Assembly: GCF_905332535.1 (NCBI RefSeq)
Contig: NZ_CAJOCF010000001.1
Span: forward strand, 434,001-498,000
Length of the DNA stretch: 64,000 bases
Origin: Latilactobacillus fragifolii
Lineage (GTDB): Bacteria > Bacillota > Bacilli > Lactobacillales > Lactobacillaceae
Direction: 5' to 3'
In this document: piece by piece, positions 10,023 to 18,676 of the stretch
Numbering within the stretch: the stretch's first letter is position 1
How the letters are laid out: each line of letters begins with the position of its first letter
Position numbers and translations under genes: made by a program
The notes under the pieces: model-generated
Databases searched by the model: none
What the model was told of the DNA's origin: nothing
The model's input: only the letters and a program-made list of their open reading frames with translations

Positions 10023-10052
10023 AGCATAAAACACTACCTTGACGATTGTCAA
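10023..10052 (-). promoter_or_regulatory. candidate topA promoter
   Basis: -35 TTGACA (10047-10052, perfect), 18-base spacer, -10 TATGCT (10023-10028), about 45 bases upstream of the topA start. The rest of 9979-10166 shows no gene. Confidence 0.55.
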
Positions 10053-10166
10053 ATGATAGTCTGCTTGATATTAACAGCTTAAAGCATAGCATAGGTTTGG
10101 CGGTATGCCAAAGAGAAATTGTTTTCCAATGCACAAATACTACTAAAAATAAAGGAATTGACAACC

Positions 10167-10206
10167 AAAAAAATCGGGATTTAACCGCTTGGTCAAACCC
10201 CGATTT
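10167..10206 (-). terminator. terminator of the NmrA-Rrf2 operon
   Basis: On the minus strand AAATCGGG ... CCCGATTT is followed by a T run. It lies about 30 bases after the Rrf2 stop and separates this unit from topA. Confidence 0.8.
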
Positions 10207-10236
10207 CTTCTATTATATAGTCCCTAGATTGAAGCG

Positions 10237-10680
10237 CTAGTTTTGTGCACTACTTTTTTGAACCTCTCGTTCGCGAATTCCCGCGATAATTTGGGCCAGC
10301 GTAATGGTTGCCATTTCTGCTTCTGCAGCTTTTTGTACCTGCGTATAGGCCGCATCAAGTGTTGCTTGGATATTGCCACCAACCAGACAATCTGGATTCG
10401 TCTTCTCATCGACGTGTAACAATCGTTGATCTGTATCAAGGGCCTGAAAAACAGCTAACAACGTAATCTGTTCTGCTGGACGCGCTAATTTAGGGGCAAT
10501 TGTGCCCGGTTTAGTCGCTAATAAATCCGCCTTCACCAGTAATGACATGAGTCGCCGCACTAAACTAGGATTAGACTCAATGCTCCCGGCAATCGCTTGG
10601 CTGGATAGATCACCCTCTTGAAACATATCAACGTAGGCCAAAATATGAATGGCATCACTAAGTTTATGAGAGTATTTCAT
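10237..10680 (-). CDS. Rrf2-family transcriptional regulator, YwnA-like
   Basis: Winged-helix regulator of 147 residues. The N-terminal HTH (KLSDAIHIL...SSQAIAGSIESNPSLVRRLMS) and wing are typical of Rrf2. Only one cysteine is present (NPDCLVG, about residue 98), so it lacks the three-Cys iron-sulfur ligand set of IscR/NsrR and resembles the redox- or electrophile-sensing YwnA group. It starts 32 bases after the NmrA-family gene, with AAGGCGG before ATG, so it is the second gene of that operon and the obvious candidate repressor of it. The ligand is unknown. Confidence 0.86.
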   Translation of the reverse strand: MKYSHKLSDAIHILAYVDMFQEGDLSSQAIAGSIESNPSLVRRLMSLLVKADLLATKPGTIAPKLARPAEQITLLAVFQALDTDQRLLHVDEKTNPDCLVGGNIQATLDAAYTQVQKAAEAEMATITLAQIIAGIREREVQKSSAQN

Positions 10681-10712
10681 GGTTCAACCGCCTTTTTGAA
10701 ATCAATTCAGGC

Positions 10713-11567
10713 TTATTTAATAATCGTCTGTAACGCTTCTTTTAATGAAGGTAATGGTCGGCCTAAGACATCAGGTAGATCAGAAGTGGTTTCATCTAAA
10801 TCACCCGCTTGAATCATTGTTTGAATACCAGTGACAACTTCAGCAACTTCAGCAGGTAAGCCGTTGTCTTCAAGACCTTGACAATAATCAGCCGCATCTA
10901 ATGATACTACCTTAAATTCTTGATTAGTCAACTCACTAATCGCTTGAGCTAGATCGGCATAGGTGGCTGGAGCCCCAGCAAATTCGTAAATCGCTTTTGG
11001 TTGATCACTGACTAATACCTTAGCCGCAGCTTCAGCGTAGTCATGTTCAAGCGCCCAACCGACATGTCCTTCACCGGCACCATAAACGAATGGTTGACCC
11101 GCTAAGGCTCCTTTGATACTATCCATTTCGTTTTCAAGATACCAGTTATTGCGTAAGAACGTATGGTCAATGCCTGATGCTGCCAATGCTTTTTCAGTTT
11201 GAATATGATCACTTGCTAAAGCACCCGTTGCTGAATCGGCATGTGGGAAACTCGTGTAAGCAATCCATTTAACCCCAGCATTTTTAGCAGCTTCAATGAC
11301 GTTTAAGTGTTGTTGGGCACGAGGAACATCGCCACCAGGTTGTGATGAAATAAATAGTAACCGATCGACCCCTTTCATTGATTCGGTTAACGTGGCAACG
11401 TCATTATAATCACCAGGACGGACTGTGACCCCGGCTGGCACCATGTTAGCTGCTTTGTCAGTATTCCGTGCTAAACCAATAATTTGTTCTGCGGGCACTA
11501 ACTCGGCCAATGTCTTCATTGCGACTTGTCCAAAACGTCCTGTGACTGCGGTAATTGCATATTTCAT
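10713..11567 (-). CDS. NmrA-family NAD(P)-binding oxidoreductase, QorB-like
   Basis: Atypical short-chain dehydrogenase of 284 residues. The dinucleotide-binding loop is at the N-terminus (MKYAITAVTGRFGQ, a TGxxGQ form) and the block YTSFPHAD...LRNNWYLEN matches QorB/YtfG quinone reductases. It probably reduces a quinone or other electrophile with NADPH, which fits the partner Rrf2 regulator. It has a near-consensus promoter and a palindromic operator candidate upstream, and starts with AAAAGGGG well spaced. Together with the Rrf2 gene it sits between dprA and topA, neighbours that are usually adjacent. Confidence 0.83.
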   Translation of the reverse strand: MKYAITAVTGRFGQVAMKTLAELVPAEQIIGLARNTDKAANMVPAGVTVRPGDYNDVATLTESMKGVDRLLFISSQPGGDVPRAQQHLNVIEAAKNAGVKWIAYTSFPHADSATGALASDHIQTEKALAASGIDHTFLRNNWYLENEMDSIKGALAGQPFVYGAGEGHVGWALEHDYAEAAAKVLVSDQPKAIYEFAGAPATYADLAQAISELTNQEFKVVSLDAADYCQGLEDNGLPAEVAEVVTGIQTMIQAGDLDETTSDLPDVLGRPLPSLKEALQTIIK

Positions 11568-11595
11568 ATTAAAAATCCCCTTTTGAATTCTATTT

Positions 11596-11612
11596 GTTAC
11601 TTTATAAGTAAC
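11596..11612 (-). promoter_or_regulatory. operator candidate of the NmrA-Rrf2 operon
   Basis: GTTACTT-TAT-AAGTAAC is an inverted repeat with perfect 7-base arms, located 11 bases downstream of the -10. A protein bound there would block initiation or escape. The natural candidate is the Rrf2 protein of the same operon; this link is inferred. Confidence 0.55.
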
Positions 11613-11623
11613 TTGTGACTTTA

Positions 11624-11652
11624 ATATTAACAGCTCGTCACAGGATTGTCAA
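11624..11652 (-). promoter_or_regulatory. strong sigma-A promoter of the NmrA-Rrf2 operon
   Basis: -35 TTGACA (11647-11652, perfect), exactly 17 bases, then -10 TAATAT (11624-11629), one mismatch from TATAAT. It is among the best promoter matches in the window. Confidence 0.8.
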
Positions 11653-11662
11653 CCCTTAACTT

Positions 11663-12529
11663 TCAATCAAAATAATGTAACTCATCCATTAACAACTGTT
11701 GGTTTAAAAGCGGCGTCGCCCCAGCCAAGATTAGCTGATTACAACCGGCCGATAATGAATGATTAATCTGACCCGGTAAGGCATACACATTACGATTGGC
11801 TTGCAATGCTAAATTAGCGGTAATCAAGCTGCCACTTTTTTGGCGGGCTTCTGTGACCACTAAACTATGACAAAGTCCGGCGATGATCCGATTTCTGGCT
11901 GGGAAGTGGTGCTTCTTAGCGGTTACGTCCAAACCATATTCGGATAGCAATATTCCGTCTTCAGCAACTTGCTGCTGAAGACGTTCGTTCTGTGGCGGAT
12001 AAAAACAATTCAAGCCCGTGCCAATTACGCCAATCGGTCGCAACCCTTTTTGAAGAGCAACTTCATGAGCCATCGCGTCCGCACCTTGTGCCAGGCCACT
12101 GATAATCGTTGTTGTTTGTGGTAAGCACAACAAATGTTGCAAGGCTTGCTTGGTATATTGCGTAGCTTGCCGTGCACCAACCACTGCAACGCACGGTTTT
12201 TTTAGTAATGCTAGGTCACCACGATAAAACAAAATAGTCGGTGGACAGTGGGTTTCTAACAACCGTTGTGGGTAGGCTGCTTCGAGAATCGTCACGTATT
12301 GAACATTCCGTTCATGTACAGCACACTTGATTTGTAACGCTGAACTATCAAAACTAGCCTGAAATAGCGGCCAGTAACGTTCCGGTAAACACGCAATCTG
12401 GGCGATTTCCAACGCCGATAACGCCCAATTATGACTTGTCACTAGCCACGCAGCCAAGCGTAATTCACTGATGGGGCCAAAACCATCTGCAAGATGTACT
12501 TTTAATAATAATTGCTTTTTAGTTAACAC
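11663..12529 (-). CDS. dprA: DNA-processing protein DprA
   Basis: Loads RecA onto incoming single-stranded DNA during transformation. It has 288 residues from the GTG at 12529. That start is chosen because AAAGGAG lies eight bases upstream; an in-frame codon 20 positions earlier lies inside rnhB and has no site. The Rossmann-like core is clear: VAVVGARQATQY, ISGLAQGADAMAHEVAL, GTGLNCFYP, FPARNRIIAG, SGSLITANLAL and ALPGQINH. The ribosome binding site lies inside a long hairpin (separate entry), so expression may be conditional. The gene follows rnhB in the usual order. Confidence 0.92.
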   Translation of the reverse strand: MLTKKQLLLKVHLADGFGPISELRLAAWLVTSHNWALSALEIAQIACLPERYWPLFQASFDSSALQIKCAVHERNVQYVTILEAAYPQRLLETHCPPTILFYRGDLALLKKPCVAVVGARQATQYTKQALQHLLCLPQTTTIISGLAQGADAMAHEVALQKGLRPIGVIGTGLNCFYPPQNERLQQQVAEDGILLSEYGLDVTAKKHHFPARNRIIAGLCHSLVVTEARQKSGSLITANLALQANRNVYALPGQINHSLSAGCNQLILAGATPLLNQQLLMDELHYFD

Positions 12530-12530
12530 A

Positions 12531-12572
12531 AAAACAGCTCCTTTACGGTTATTTTCGTAAAAGAGCTGTTTT
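12531..12572 (-). terminator. rnhB terminator hairpin overlapping the dprA ribosome binding site
   Basis: Minus-strand arms AAAACAGCTCTTTTACG (12572-12556) and CGTAAAGGAGCTGTTTT (12547-12531) pair over 17 positions with one G-U, around an 8-base loop, and end in five U. It lies seven bases after the rnhB stop. The dprA site AAAGGAG (12544-12538) is entirely in the 3' arm, and the GTG start follows directly. Confidence 0.85.
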
Positions 12573-12578
12573 ATTTTC

Positions 12579-13340
12579 TTATAAGGCATCTTTAACGGGC
12601 GAAAAACTGCGACGATGAATTGGTGTCACACCGAATTCAGCTAAACCAGCCAAATGTTTCGCTGTCCCATAGCCCATGTTATTTGCAAAGTCATATCCAG
12701 GGTATTGTTGATCATAATTAATCATCAATTGATCCCGAATCACTTTGGCCACGATACTGGCTGAGGCAATACTAATACTGCGAGCATCACCTTTGATCAA
12801 TTTTGATTGCGGAATATCTATCGGGACGGTCATCGCGTCAACCAATAGATAGTTCGGTTGTATCGCTAATCCAGCGACGGCCTCGCCCATCGCAAGTTCC
12901 GTTGCGTGATAGATATTTTCTTGATCAATCCGTGGTGCGTCGGCAATCCCGATACTGACACTAACTGCTTGTGCCATGATGCCGCGATACAGTTCTTGTT
13001 TCACTTTAAACGAAAGTTGTTTAGAATCGTTGACTTGCCATAAGTCAAAATCGTGCGGCAAAATAACCGCCGCTGTGACCACCGGCCCCGCTAACGGTCC
13101 GCGCCCAACTTCGTCAACCCCGGCAATTAGGGGATACTCCGGCCACAAACTTTCTTCCATCTGCCGCCGTTTAATAAACGCCGCTTTTTGCGCCGCTAAC
13201 TTGGCCATCCGCTTGTCATATTGCATCAACAACTTCTGAACACCAACTCGCGAATCACTGCGCAAAAGCGCGAGCGCTTCTTCTGCCATAGGCGCGCGTA
13301 GGCGCGCCTTAATTGAAGCAATTGATTCTGGCTTGCTCAT
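12579..13340 (-). CDS. rnhB: ribonuclease HII
   Basis: Cleaves the RNA strand of RNA-DNA hybrids and removes single ribonucleotides from DNA. It has 253 residues, including the N-terminal extension common in Firmicutes. The acidic catalytic residues are in place: Asp76 and Glu77 (GVDEVGRG), Asp168 (LLVDAM) and Asp185 ([12 protein letters not shown]). Its ATG overlaps the rbgA stop by one base (TAATG) and GGAGG precedes it, so translation is probably coupled to rbgA. Confidence 0.95.
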   Translation of the reverse strand: MSKPESIASIKARLRAPMAEEALALLRSDSRVGVQKLLMQYDKRMAKLAAQKAAFIKRRQMEESLWPEYPLIAGVDEVGRGPLAGPVVTAAVILPHDFDLWQVNDSKQLSFKVKQELYRGIMAQAVSVSIGIADAPRIDQENIYHATELAMGEAVAGLAIQPNYLLVDAMTVPIDIPQSKLIKGDARSISIASASIVAKVIRDQLMINYDQQYPGYDFANNMGYGTAKHLAGLAEFGVTPIHRRSFSPVKDAL

Positions 13341-14188
13341 TAGTGCGCCTCCACGGGAACAATGTCAAGGGTAAAGCGCCCCAACTTGCCTTTACGGGCG
13401 TCCGTAATAAATTTCATACAAAAGCGATCGTAATCTTCTTTAAAACCAAGTCGTTTGGTCAAAGCCATGATTAAATCAGGAGCTGTCATTTCAAGTTCAG
13501 TTGCCGTCACCTGATATTCTCTTGTCAATTGTTGCGGGTAGAACTCCTTGAAATAATCAAGCGCGTAAACGACGACGTCATCTGGATGATAGATTGCATC
13601 CGAAATGGCTCCCGTTAAGGCAAGCTTGTTTCCGACGGCTGGATCTTCGAATTTAGGCCATAAAACCCCTGGTGTGTCTAGTAATTCGAGGGATTGCCCT
13701 GCTTTTAACCATTGTTGATTTTTTGTCACACCTGGGCGATTGCCCGTTACCGCGATATTTTTTTGCACTAACCGATTTAAAATTGTTGACTTGCCAACGT
13801 TAGGGACGCCAACACACATGGCACGAATTACGGGATTTAAAAGCCCCTTTGCCCGTTTCTTAGCGAGTTTGTCGGCCAAAATTTCTTGTGCAGCTTTTTC
13901 AATTTGCGGTAATTTTGATTTGTGCTGGGCATCAAGCGCGATTGCTGTGATCCCCCGTTTTTTAAACGTTTCAATCCATTGTTGGGTGCGCTTAGCATCT
14001 GCCATATCCGCTTTATTCATAATTAAGAGGGTCGGTTTGTTTTGACCGAGTTCTGCAATCATTGGATTAATGGAAGATTCTGGGACCCGTGCATCTACGA
14101 TTTCGAGAATCAAATCAACTGCTTTGAGCCGTTCTTTAATTTGTTTTTGGGCCTTTGCCATATGGCCTGGATACCATTGAATTGTCAT
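13340..14188 (-). CDS. rbgA: ribosome biogenesis GTPase RbgA (YlqF)
   Basis: Circularly permuted GTPase needed for late assembly of the 50S subunit. It has 282 residues from the ATG at 14188 ([13 protein letters not shown]); that start has AAAGGAG and gives the usual family length, while the longer reading frame has no site. The permuted motif order is visible: G4 NKAD (58-61) first, then G1 GVPNVGKS (127-134) and G3 DTPG (171-174). It lies between lepB and rnhB as in many Firmicutes. Confidence 0.95.
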   Translation of the reverse strand: MTIQWYPGHMAKAQKQIKERLKAVDLILEIVDARVPESSINPMIAELGQNKPTLLIMNKADMADAKRTQQWIETFKKRGITAIALDAQHKSKLPQIEKAAQEILADKLAKKRAKGLLNPVIRAMCVGVPNVGKSTILNRLVQKNIAVTGNRPGVTKNQQWLKAGQSLELLDTPGVLWPKFEDPAVGNKLALTGAISDAIYHPDDVVVYALDYFKEFYPQQLTREYQVTATELEMTAPDLIMALTKRLGFKEDYDRFCMKFITDARKGKLGRFTLDIVPVEAH

Positions 14189-14250
14189 AATAACTCCTTT
14201 ATTGCTAGTTAAGTGAGAAACACCGAGTTTAATAGTTGTCACTGATTGTC

Positions 14251-14817
14251 TCAGCCTTTTGATGCTTTTAAGAATTGGACGTCGTTAATCGGCCAGTAGA
14301 TTGCCACTGCCCGGCCGAGTATTGTATCGCGGTGAATCGGTCCAAATAAACGACTATCTTTGCTGATTTGGCGATTATCACCCAATACAAAGTATTCATT
14401 TTGTGGAATCCGCTGTTCGCCAATTAAGGCTTTTAATTCGAAATCCGACGTTAAGACCCCTGGTTTTTGTTTGGCTGCATCCAAGAATGGCTCGGCAATG
14501 TACCGTCCATTGATATACAGTTGGTCATTACGGTAGGCGACTGTTTCACCTGGCAGACCAATCACCCGTTTCACGTAAGTTGTTTGATCAGGCCGAGTAA
14601 AGACAACAATATCAAAGCGTTTAATCGGTCCACTAGTCCGTAATAAAAGTTGGTCCGCTGACTTGAGCGTTGGCGCCATTGATTGCCCTGACACCGACGC
14701 AGGCACTAGTATAAACGACCGTAACACCATCACCATGGTTCCCGCCAGCAAAAACGCTAGGAGCCAATCGCCTGTAATGACCCATCCCCGCCACAGCTTC
14801 TGCTTCGGGGTGGTCAT
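14251..14817 (-). CDS. lepB: signal peptidase I
   Basis: Membrane serine protease that removes signal peptides on the outer face of the membrane. It has 188 residues with one N-terminal transmembrane segment (about 17-36). The Ser-Lys dyad is Ser46 (SGQSMAPTL) and Lys83 (YVKRVIGLPGE), and the box LGDNRQISKDSR is present near the C-terminus. Its ATG overlaps the yozE stop by one base, suggesting coupled translation. Confidence 0.95.
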   Translation of the reverse strand: MTTPKQKLWRGWVITGDWLLAFLLAGTMVMVLRSFILVPASVSGQSMAPTLKSADQLLLRTSGPIKRFDIVVFTRPDQTTYVKRVIGLPGETVAYRNDQLYINGRYIAEPFLDAAKQKPGVLTSDFELKALIGEQRIPQNEYFVLGDNRQISKDSRLFGPIHRDTILGRAVAIYWPINDVQFLKASKG

Positions 14818-15041
14818 TAGGCTTGTTCACTTTCCTGATAGGCCGCATATGCCTCGTCAAAAATTGTCATACTGGGAAGATAGCTGCCATTGAGTTCCAA
14901 ATAGCGCGTTAATGTTTCGTAATTGCCGCTTTGCTTAGGGAAAGATTGGTCGAAAAAAGCATTATTGGCAAATTGTGGTACTGGTTCGTAATTATTGGGA
15001 TCACGTTGCGTCATGAGGTAACGATAAAAACTCTGCTTCAT
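14817..15041 (-). CDS. yozE: YozE family protein (UPF0346)
   Basis: Small cytosolic protein of 74 residues matching the YozE SAM-like family (MKQSFYRYLMTQRDP..., AFFDQSFPK, YLELNGSYLPSM). The family has a helical fold and no established function. It has a clear AAGGTG site and lies between ypmS and lepB, a common lactobacillal arrangement. Confidence 0.87.
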   Translation of the reverse strand: MKQSFYRYLMTQRDPNNYEPVPQFANNAFFDQSFPKQSGNYETLTRYLELNGSYLPSMTIFDEAYAAYQESEQA

Positions 15042-15050
15042 CTGAACACC

Positions 15051-15683
15051 TTATTTCTTATTTTTTAGCGGGATATAGACGTTTAAATCAATCTTATCGT
15101 TTTTCAAATCGATATGTTTAGCAGTCACTTGCATCCCATTTTCGAGCTTAAACTCATTTAAGCGTAATATAATGCGGTTCTTGTGTGCATCTAAAACAAC
15201 CCATTTAGGGAATTTATATTGACGCTTGATGTAATTAAAGACAAACGACATCGGCACCTTCAATTGGCCAACCGCTAATTGTTTGGCGCGTAATTGTACG
15301 TCGCCATTTTCTAAAACATACGGTTCAAAAAAGAGGTTGAATTCAACTGGAAACCCTAAAAATTTGAATTGACCAGATAAAATTGCCTGCTGATCCAAGG
15401 TAAGTTGATATTTAATCTTTGAATCTTCCAAATAGTTTTGTAAATAATAGGCGACTAAACTATTGATTTGTTTCTTTTGCATCTGAATTTCAAAGGTGCT
15501 ATCGGCTTTGATAATTTTTTCAGTTTTAATCGTTTCAGTCTTCGGTGCAATCACGTTGTAGCCAACAAAGCCAACCGTCCCAATCACAATTGCTAATAAA
15601 ACGATGAAACTGTACTTCCAATAATTGATATTGCGTTTAATGGTTGTTTTCTGTGCTGCTTGATGTGCCTGTCTGGTCGTCAT
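15051..15683 (-). CDS. ypmS: YpmS family membrane-anchored protein (DUF2140)
   Basis: 210 residues. One transmembrane helix at about 23-45 (YWKYSFIVLLAIVIGTVGFVG) is followed by an extracytoplasmic domain rich in beta-prone segments (GQFKFLGFPVEFNLFFEP, LRAKQLAVGQLKVP). This matches DUF2140/YpmS, whose biochemical role is not known. It starts 14 bases after ypmR stops, so the two are in one operon, as in Bacillus. Confidence 0.85.
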   Translation of the reverse strand: MTTRQAHQAAQKTTIKRNINYWKYSFIVLLAIVIGTVGFVGYNVIAPKTETIKTEKIIKADSTFEIQMQKKQINSLVAYYLQNYLEDSKIKYQLTLDQQAILSGQFKFLGFPVEFNLFFEPYVLENGDVQLRAKQLAVGQLKVPMSFVFNYIKRQYKFPKWVVLDAHKNRIILRLNEFKLENGMQVTAKHIDLKNDKIDLNVYIPLKNKK

Positions 15684-15697
15684 AACCTATCCTTTCT

Positions 15698-16597
15698 CTA
15701 ATCCCATGTTTGCTTGTGTGCGTTCATTACTTGCCAAAAAGCCTTTGTTACCCGTTGATAACCTTTATGATTGGGATGGAAATGATCATCTGGACTGATG
15801 TAGGGATTTAAATGCTCGTTAGCCGCTAGTGTTTTTTGCAACTGCGCACTATCCATTTTAGCGAGCGATTTCGTCTGTTTGACAAAGTGCCCATCTCCTC
15901 GTGTCAACATCCGATCACTATCGACATAGTACGTGTCTTTGAAATCATTAGCAACTGTTTTGACCGTCTGATTCCACTCCGCAACCGCCTTTGACATCCC
16001 AGTAATTTCAGGAAAATAAACATAAAATGGATTGTAGACACCCATGATGAAAATCGGGGCATCCGGATTATACTTTCTAATTTGGGTCATTAAGGTGGTT
16101 AAATTCATTTGATACTTTTGCTGACCGCTCGTAATCCGCCGTTGATCTAGTTCAAAAAAATTATTCTGTAAAACGGCCATTAAATCGTTGCCGCCAACAG
16201 TTAATGTCACAATATCAGCTTTTGCTAGTCGTTGTTGGAGCGGTTTTTGTTTCTGGACGCGTTTAGTAATTTGCACACTGGTATCACCCGTCACACCAAA
16301 ATTGGCGGTCTTAACGGGATGCTTTGTCGCTTGCTGAATCTGCTTGGCGACTAATGATACATAGCCTTCTTTATTAGTCTCATCACCAACGCCATGCGTC
16401 AATGAGTCGCCAATTGCAACCAGTTGCAACGGCTTTTTTGGTTTTGGTTTAATCACTTTAGCCACCGAAGACGTTGCTGTTCCTGTCTTGGGCGCTTGGT
16501 TCAGCCGTGGCGTTAACAATTGCCAGATAATAAAGACTACTAAAATCGCACCGGCAAATAACCCTAAATCAATTAAAATTTGTCGTGCTCTCTTCAA
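15698..16597 (-). CDS. ypmR: SGNH/GDSL-family lipase or esterase, YpmR-like
   Basis: Membrane-anchored SGNH hydrolase of 299 residues. The start is taken as the TTG at 16597, which has GAGGTG five bases upstream; the longer frame would begin inside a hairpin. A transmembrane segment at about 7-28 precedes the catalytic domain outside the cell. All four blocks are visible: GDSLTHGVGD (Ser65), NFGVTGDT, TVGGNDL and DDHFHPNHKGY (Asp-x-x-His). The substrate is unknown. The pairing with ypmS is conserved. Confidence 0.86.
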   Translation of the reverse strand: MKRARQILIDLGLFAGAILVVFIIWQLLTPRLNQAPKTGTATSSVAKVIKPKPKKPLQLVAIGDSLTHGVGDETNKEGYVSLVAKQIQQATKHPVKTANFGVTGDTSVQITKRVQKQKPLQQRLAKADIVTLTVGGNDLMAVLQNNFFELDQRRITSGQQKYQMNLTTLMTQIRKYNPDAPIFIMGVYNPFYVYFPEITGMSKAVAEWNQTVKTVANDFKDTYYVDSDRMLTRGDGHFVKQTKSLAKMDSAQLQKTLAANEHLNPYISPDDHFHPNHKGYQRVTKAFWQVMNAHKQTWD

Positions 16598-16630
16598 ACG
16601 TAACACCTCGGTTATTTCTAGATAATAGTT

Positions 16631-16663
16631 AAGGCTGGGACAATTTAATGTCAACCAGCCTTT
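16631..16663 (-). terminator. hairpin between degV and ypmR
   Basis: AAGGCTGG ... CCAGCCTT with a further inner GACA/TGTC pairing. There is no clear U-tract on the minus strand, so termination may be partial. The CTGGGA core recurs in three other terminators of the window. Confidence 0.55.
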
Positions 16664-16689
16664 ATGTTAATACATTAATTGAAATCTTG

Positions 16690-17532
16690 TTAGTCCTCTG
16701 TGTAATACATGACGGCAAATGCGCCCGCACCTGAATGTGTCGCAATCACTGGATCAGTCGTCCGGACAAGAATCTCAATATTTGGGAAAACCACTTGCAA
16801 TTGTGCTTTAATTTTTTCACTTAATTCCAAACCATCCGCATGAGAAATCCCGATTGCCCGAATCTTTAAGTCGCGCATATCAGCTTCCATCTCATCAATG
16901 AATTTCGTAATGGTCTTCATTCCACGGCCTTTGCGTAACACTTTTAATTCGCTATCAGCCACTTCAAGGATTACTTTGATGTTTAATAAGCTTGAAATCA
17001 CACCAGCCGCATGACTCAACCGGCCCCCTTTAACAAGGTTGGTCAAATTAGTCACACCCATGTATAGTTTCGTATGATCGTGTACATTTTGGATGGCTGC
17101 TAAAGCATCATCCATATTACCGCCATTTTCAATGACTTCCGCCGCTTTTAGCACTTGAAACGCCATTGCCCGATCAGTGAAATCACTATCGATAACTGTT
17201 ACATCCGCTTTTGCCATCTCACCGGCTTGGCGGGCTGTATCAACGGTCCCACTAATCGCACGTAACATGTGAATTGATAAAATCTGACTGCCATCAGCCG
17301 CTAGTCGTTCGTATGTTTCGACAAAGTTCCCGATTGCGGGTTGACTCGTCTTCGGCAAGGCATTCGCACTGGCCATTTCAGTCATAAATCGATCCCGGGT
17401 GATGGTTTCACCATCAATATACACCGTATTATCGATCATAATCGTTAACGGAATAACCGTAATATGATGTTCTTTAATTTCTTCAGGAGTTAATTGGATA
17501 GATGAATCCGTTACAATTTTAATATTAGCCAC
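16690..17532 (-). CDS. DegV family fatty-acid-binding protein
   Basis: About 280 residues. DegV proteins bind a long-chain fatty acid, and FakB-type members present it to the kinase FakA. The family N-terminus IKIVTDSSIQL (TDSS motif), the block LPKTSQPAIGNF (TSQP), and the C-terminal THSGAGAFAVMYY are clear. Two in-frame GTG starts (17547, 17532) both have weak sites; the second gives MANIKIVTDSS, closer to family N-termini. The upstream neighbour would normally be folA; here the malonate cluster intervenes. Confidence 0.87.
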   Translation of the reverse strand: MANIKIVTDSSIQLTPEEIKEHHITVIPLTIMIDNTVYIDGETITRDRFMTEMASANALPKTSQPAIGNFVETYERLAADGSQILSIHMLRAISGTVDTARQAGEMAKADVTVIDSDFTDRAMAFQVLKAAEVIENGGNMDDALAAIQNVHDHTKLYMGVTNLTNLVKGGRLSHAAGVISSLLNIKVILEVADSELKVLRKGRGMKTITKFIDEMEADMRDLKIRAIGISHADGLELSEKIKAQLQVVFPNIEILVRTTDPVIATHSGAGAFAVMYYTED

Positions 17533-17692
17533 TATTACTTCAGCCACGCTTTCTATCTTAAAATCTGGGCAATAACGGCCCTATGATTTCTATGATTATG
17601 TCTATTGACAGTATATCAAACAATCCCATTTTTTTCACCAAAAGTTACTGTTTAAACCAGATTATGTCGTAATTAGTGATGCTAACGACACA

Positions 17693-17738
17693 AAAACGCC
17701 AATTTCTTTAGCCTATTTTTGGCTAAAAGAAACCGGCG
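17693..17738 (-). terminator. terminator of the malonate decarboxylase operon
   Basis: Minus-strand stem CGCCGGTTTCTTTTAGCC / GGCTAAAGAAATTGGCG, about 17 pairs with two internal mismatches, followed by TTTTTGT. It lies nine bases after the mdcB stop. Confidence 0.82.
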
Positions 17739-17746
17739 CTTGATCG

Positions 17747-18589
17747 CTAATTTTTATCTCTGTAAAATTGACGCTTAACGGCAATTATTAATAGACTAGC
17801 TGCTAATAAATCAGCGCTCCCACCAGGTGAAATGTATTTTTGATGGCAATACTTTTGCAAATTTACAAAACTAACATTTGGTAATGATGTTTGGCTAGCC
17901 GACTTCGCCAAGCGTTGCATTTCAATTAATGTACCTTGATCACTACGATGCAACACACAAGTATCTGTGACACTACTCATTAAAGTTAATAACATTTGTA
18001 ATTGATACTGTTGAGGTGTCGCTGTCTGCCATTTAGCATATGTTTCAAGCGCTAAAGAAATATGTGGATAGCCCAGTACCGCTTCTTCATAGGCCCCATT
18101 TACCCGATAGCGTTGTTTCACCGCTTCACCGTGGGTTAACTGCTTATTTTGATAACGCGAATCAGGGAATTGTGCTAGGCAACTAACCAGTTTCAAGAGC
18201 TCATCAGTCTGGATTGATTGCCCCGTACTGATTCGTTGGGCATAGACCGTCGTCAATAGCCCCATTACCCAGATGGCACCTTTATGAGTATTAATCCCGT
18301 TAGTTTCTTTAAACATCGCCTGTTCAGCTTTACGACCAATGTGTGCGATAGTCTCGCGTAAAGTCTGACTGATTGGTTGCTGCCAAGCAGCTTGTGCCAT
18401 CTGTTCAAAATAAGGGGTTAAAGCCCGCGCGGACTTGATAAATAAAGCCAGATCCATATCTGAATGAGCCCCATTGTTGCGTGCATCCACTAAACCGGGT
18501 TTGGGGCTTAAGCAAACTTCATCAACCAAAGCTTGTTCGACGAGGCCTGCTAATTGCTTCATAACTATTTGTTGAGTCTTATTTATCAA
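17747..18589 (-). CDS. mdcB: triphosphoribosyl-dephospho-CoA synthase MdcB
   Basis: Makes 2'-(5''-triphosphoribosyl)-3'-dephospho-CoA, precursor of the prosthetic group of the acyl carrier subunit MdcC. It has 280 residues of the CitG family, with the signature VCLSPKPGLVDARNNGAHSDMD near residue 25, LGYPHISLAL, and GGSADLLAA at the C-terminus. Start TTG, chosen for AAGGAG nine bases upstream. It is the last gene of the cluster, 104 bases after mdcG. The citrate-lyase paralogue CitG is excluded by context: no citDEF is present. Confidence 0.9.
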   Translation of the reverse strand: MINKTQQIVMKQLAGLVEQALVDEVCLSPKPGLVDARNNGAHSDMDLALFIKSARALTPYFEQMAQAAWQQPISQTLRETIAHIGRKAEQAMFKETNGINTHKGAIWVMGLLTTVYAQRISTGQSIQTDELLKLVSCLAQFPDSRYQNKQLTHGEAVKQRYRVNGAYEEAVLGYPHISLALETYAKWQTATPQQYQLQMLLTLMSSVTDTCVLHRSDQGTLIEMQRLAKSASQTSLPNVSFVNLQKYCHQKYISPGGSADLLAASLLIIAVKRQFYRDKN

Positions 18590-18658
18590 AAGCGAAAACT
18601 CCTTAACTAATTTGTTGCTTAATCTCTAACTAACTTATTCAAAGAACCGGCCACCCAA

Positions 18659-18676
18659 GTTTAGACTTATCTAAAC
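18659..18676 (-). other. small hairpin in the mdcG-mdcB gap
   Basis: GTTTAGA-TAAG-TCTAAAC, seven perfect pairs with a four-base loop and no U-tract. It lies in the only sizeable gap inside an otherwise overlapping operon. It could be an RNA stability or processing element; no function is shown. Confidence 0.35.

Noticed and set aside
16598-16654. Longer N-terminus for the YpmR-like hydrolase
   Set aside because: It would start inside the degV-ypmR hairpin with no ribosome binding site; the TTG at 16597 has GAGGTG and begins directly before the membrane anchor.
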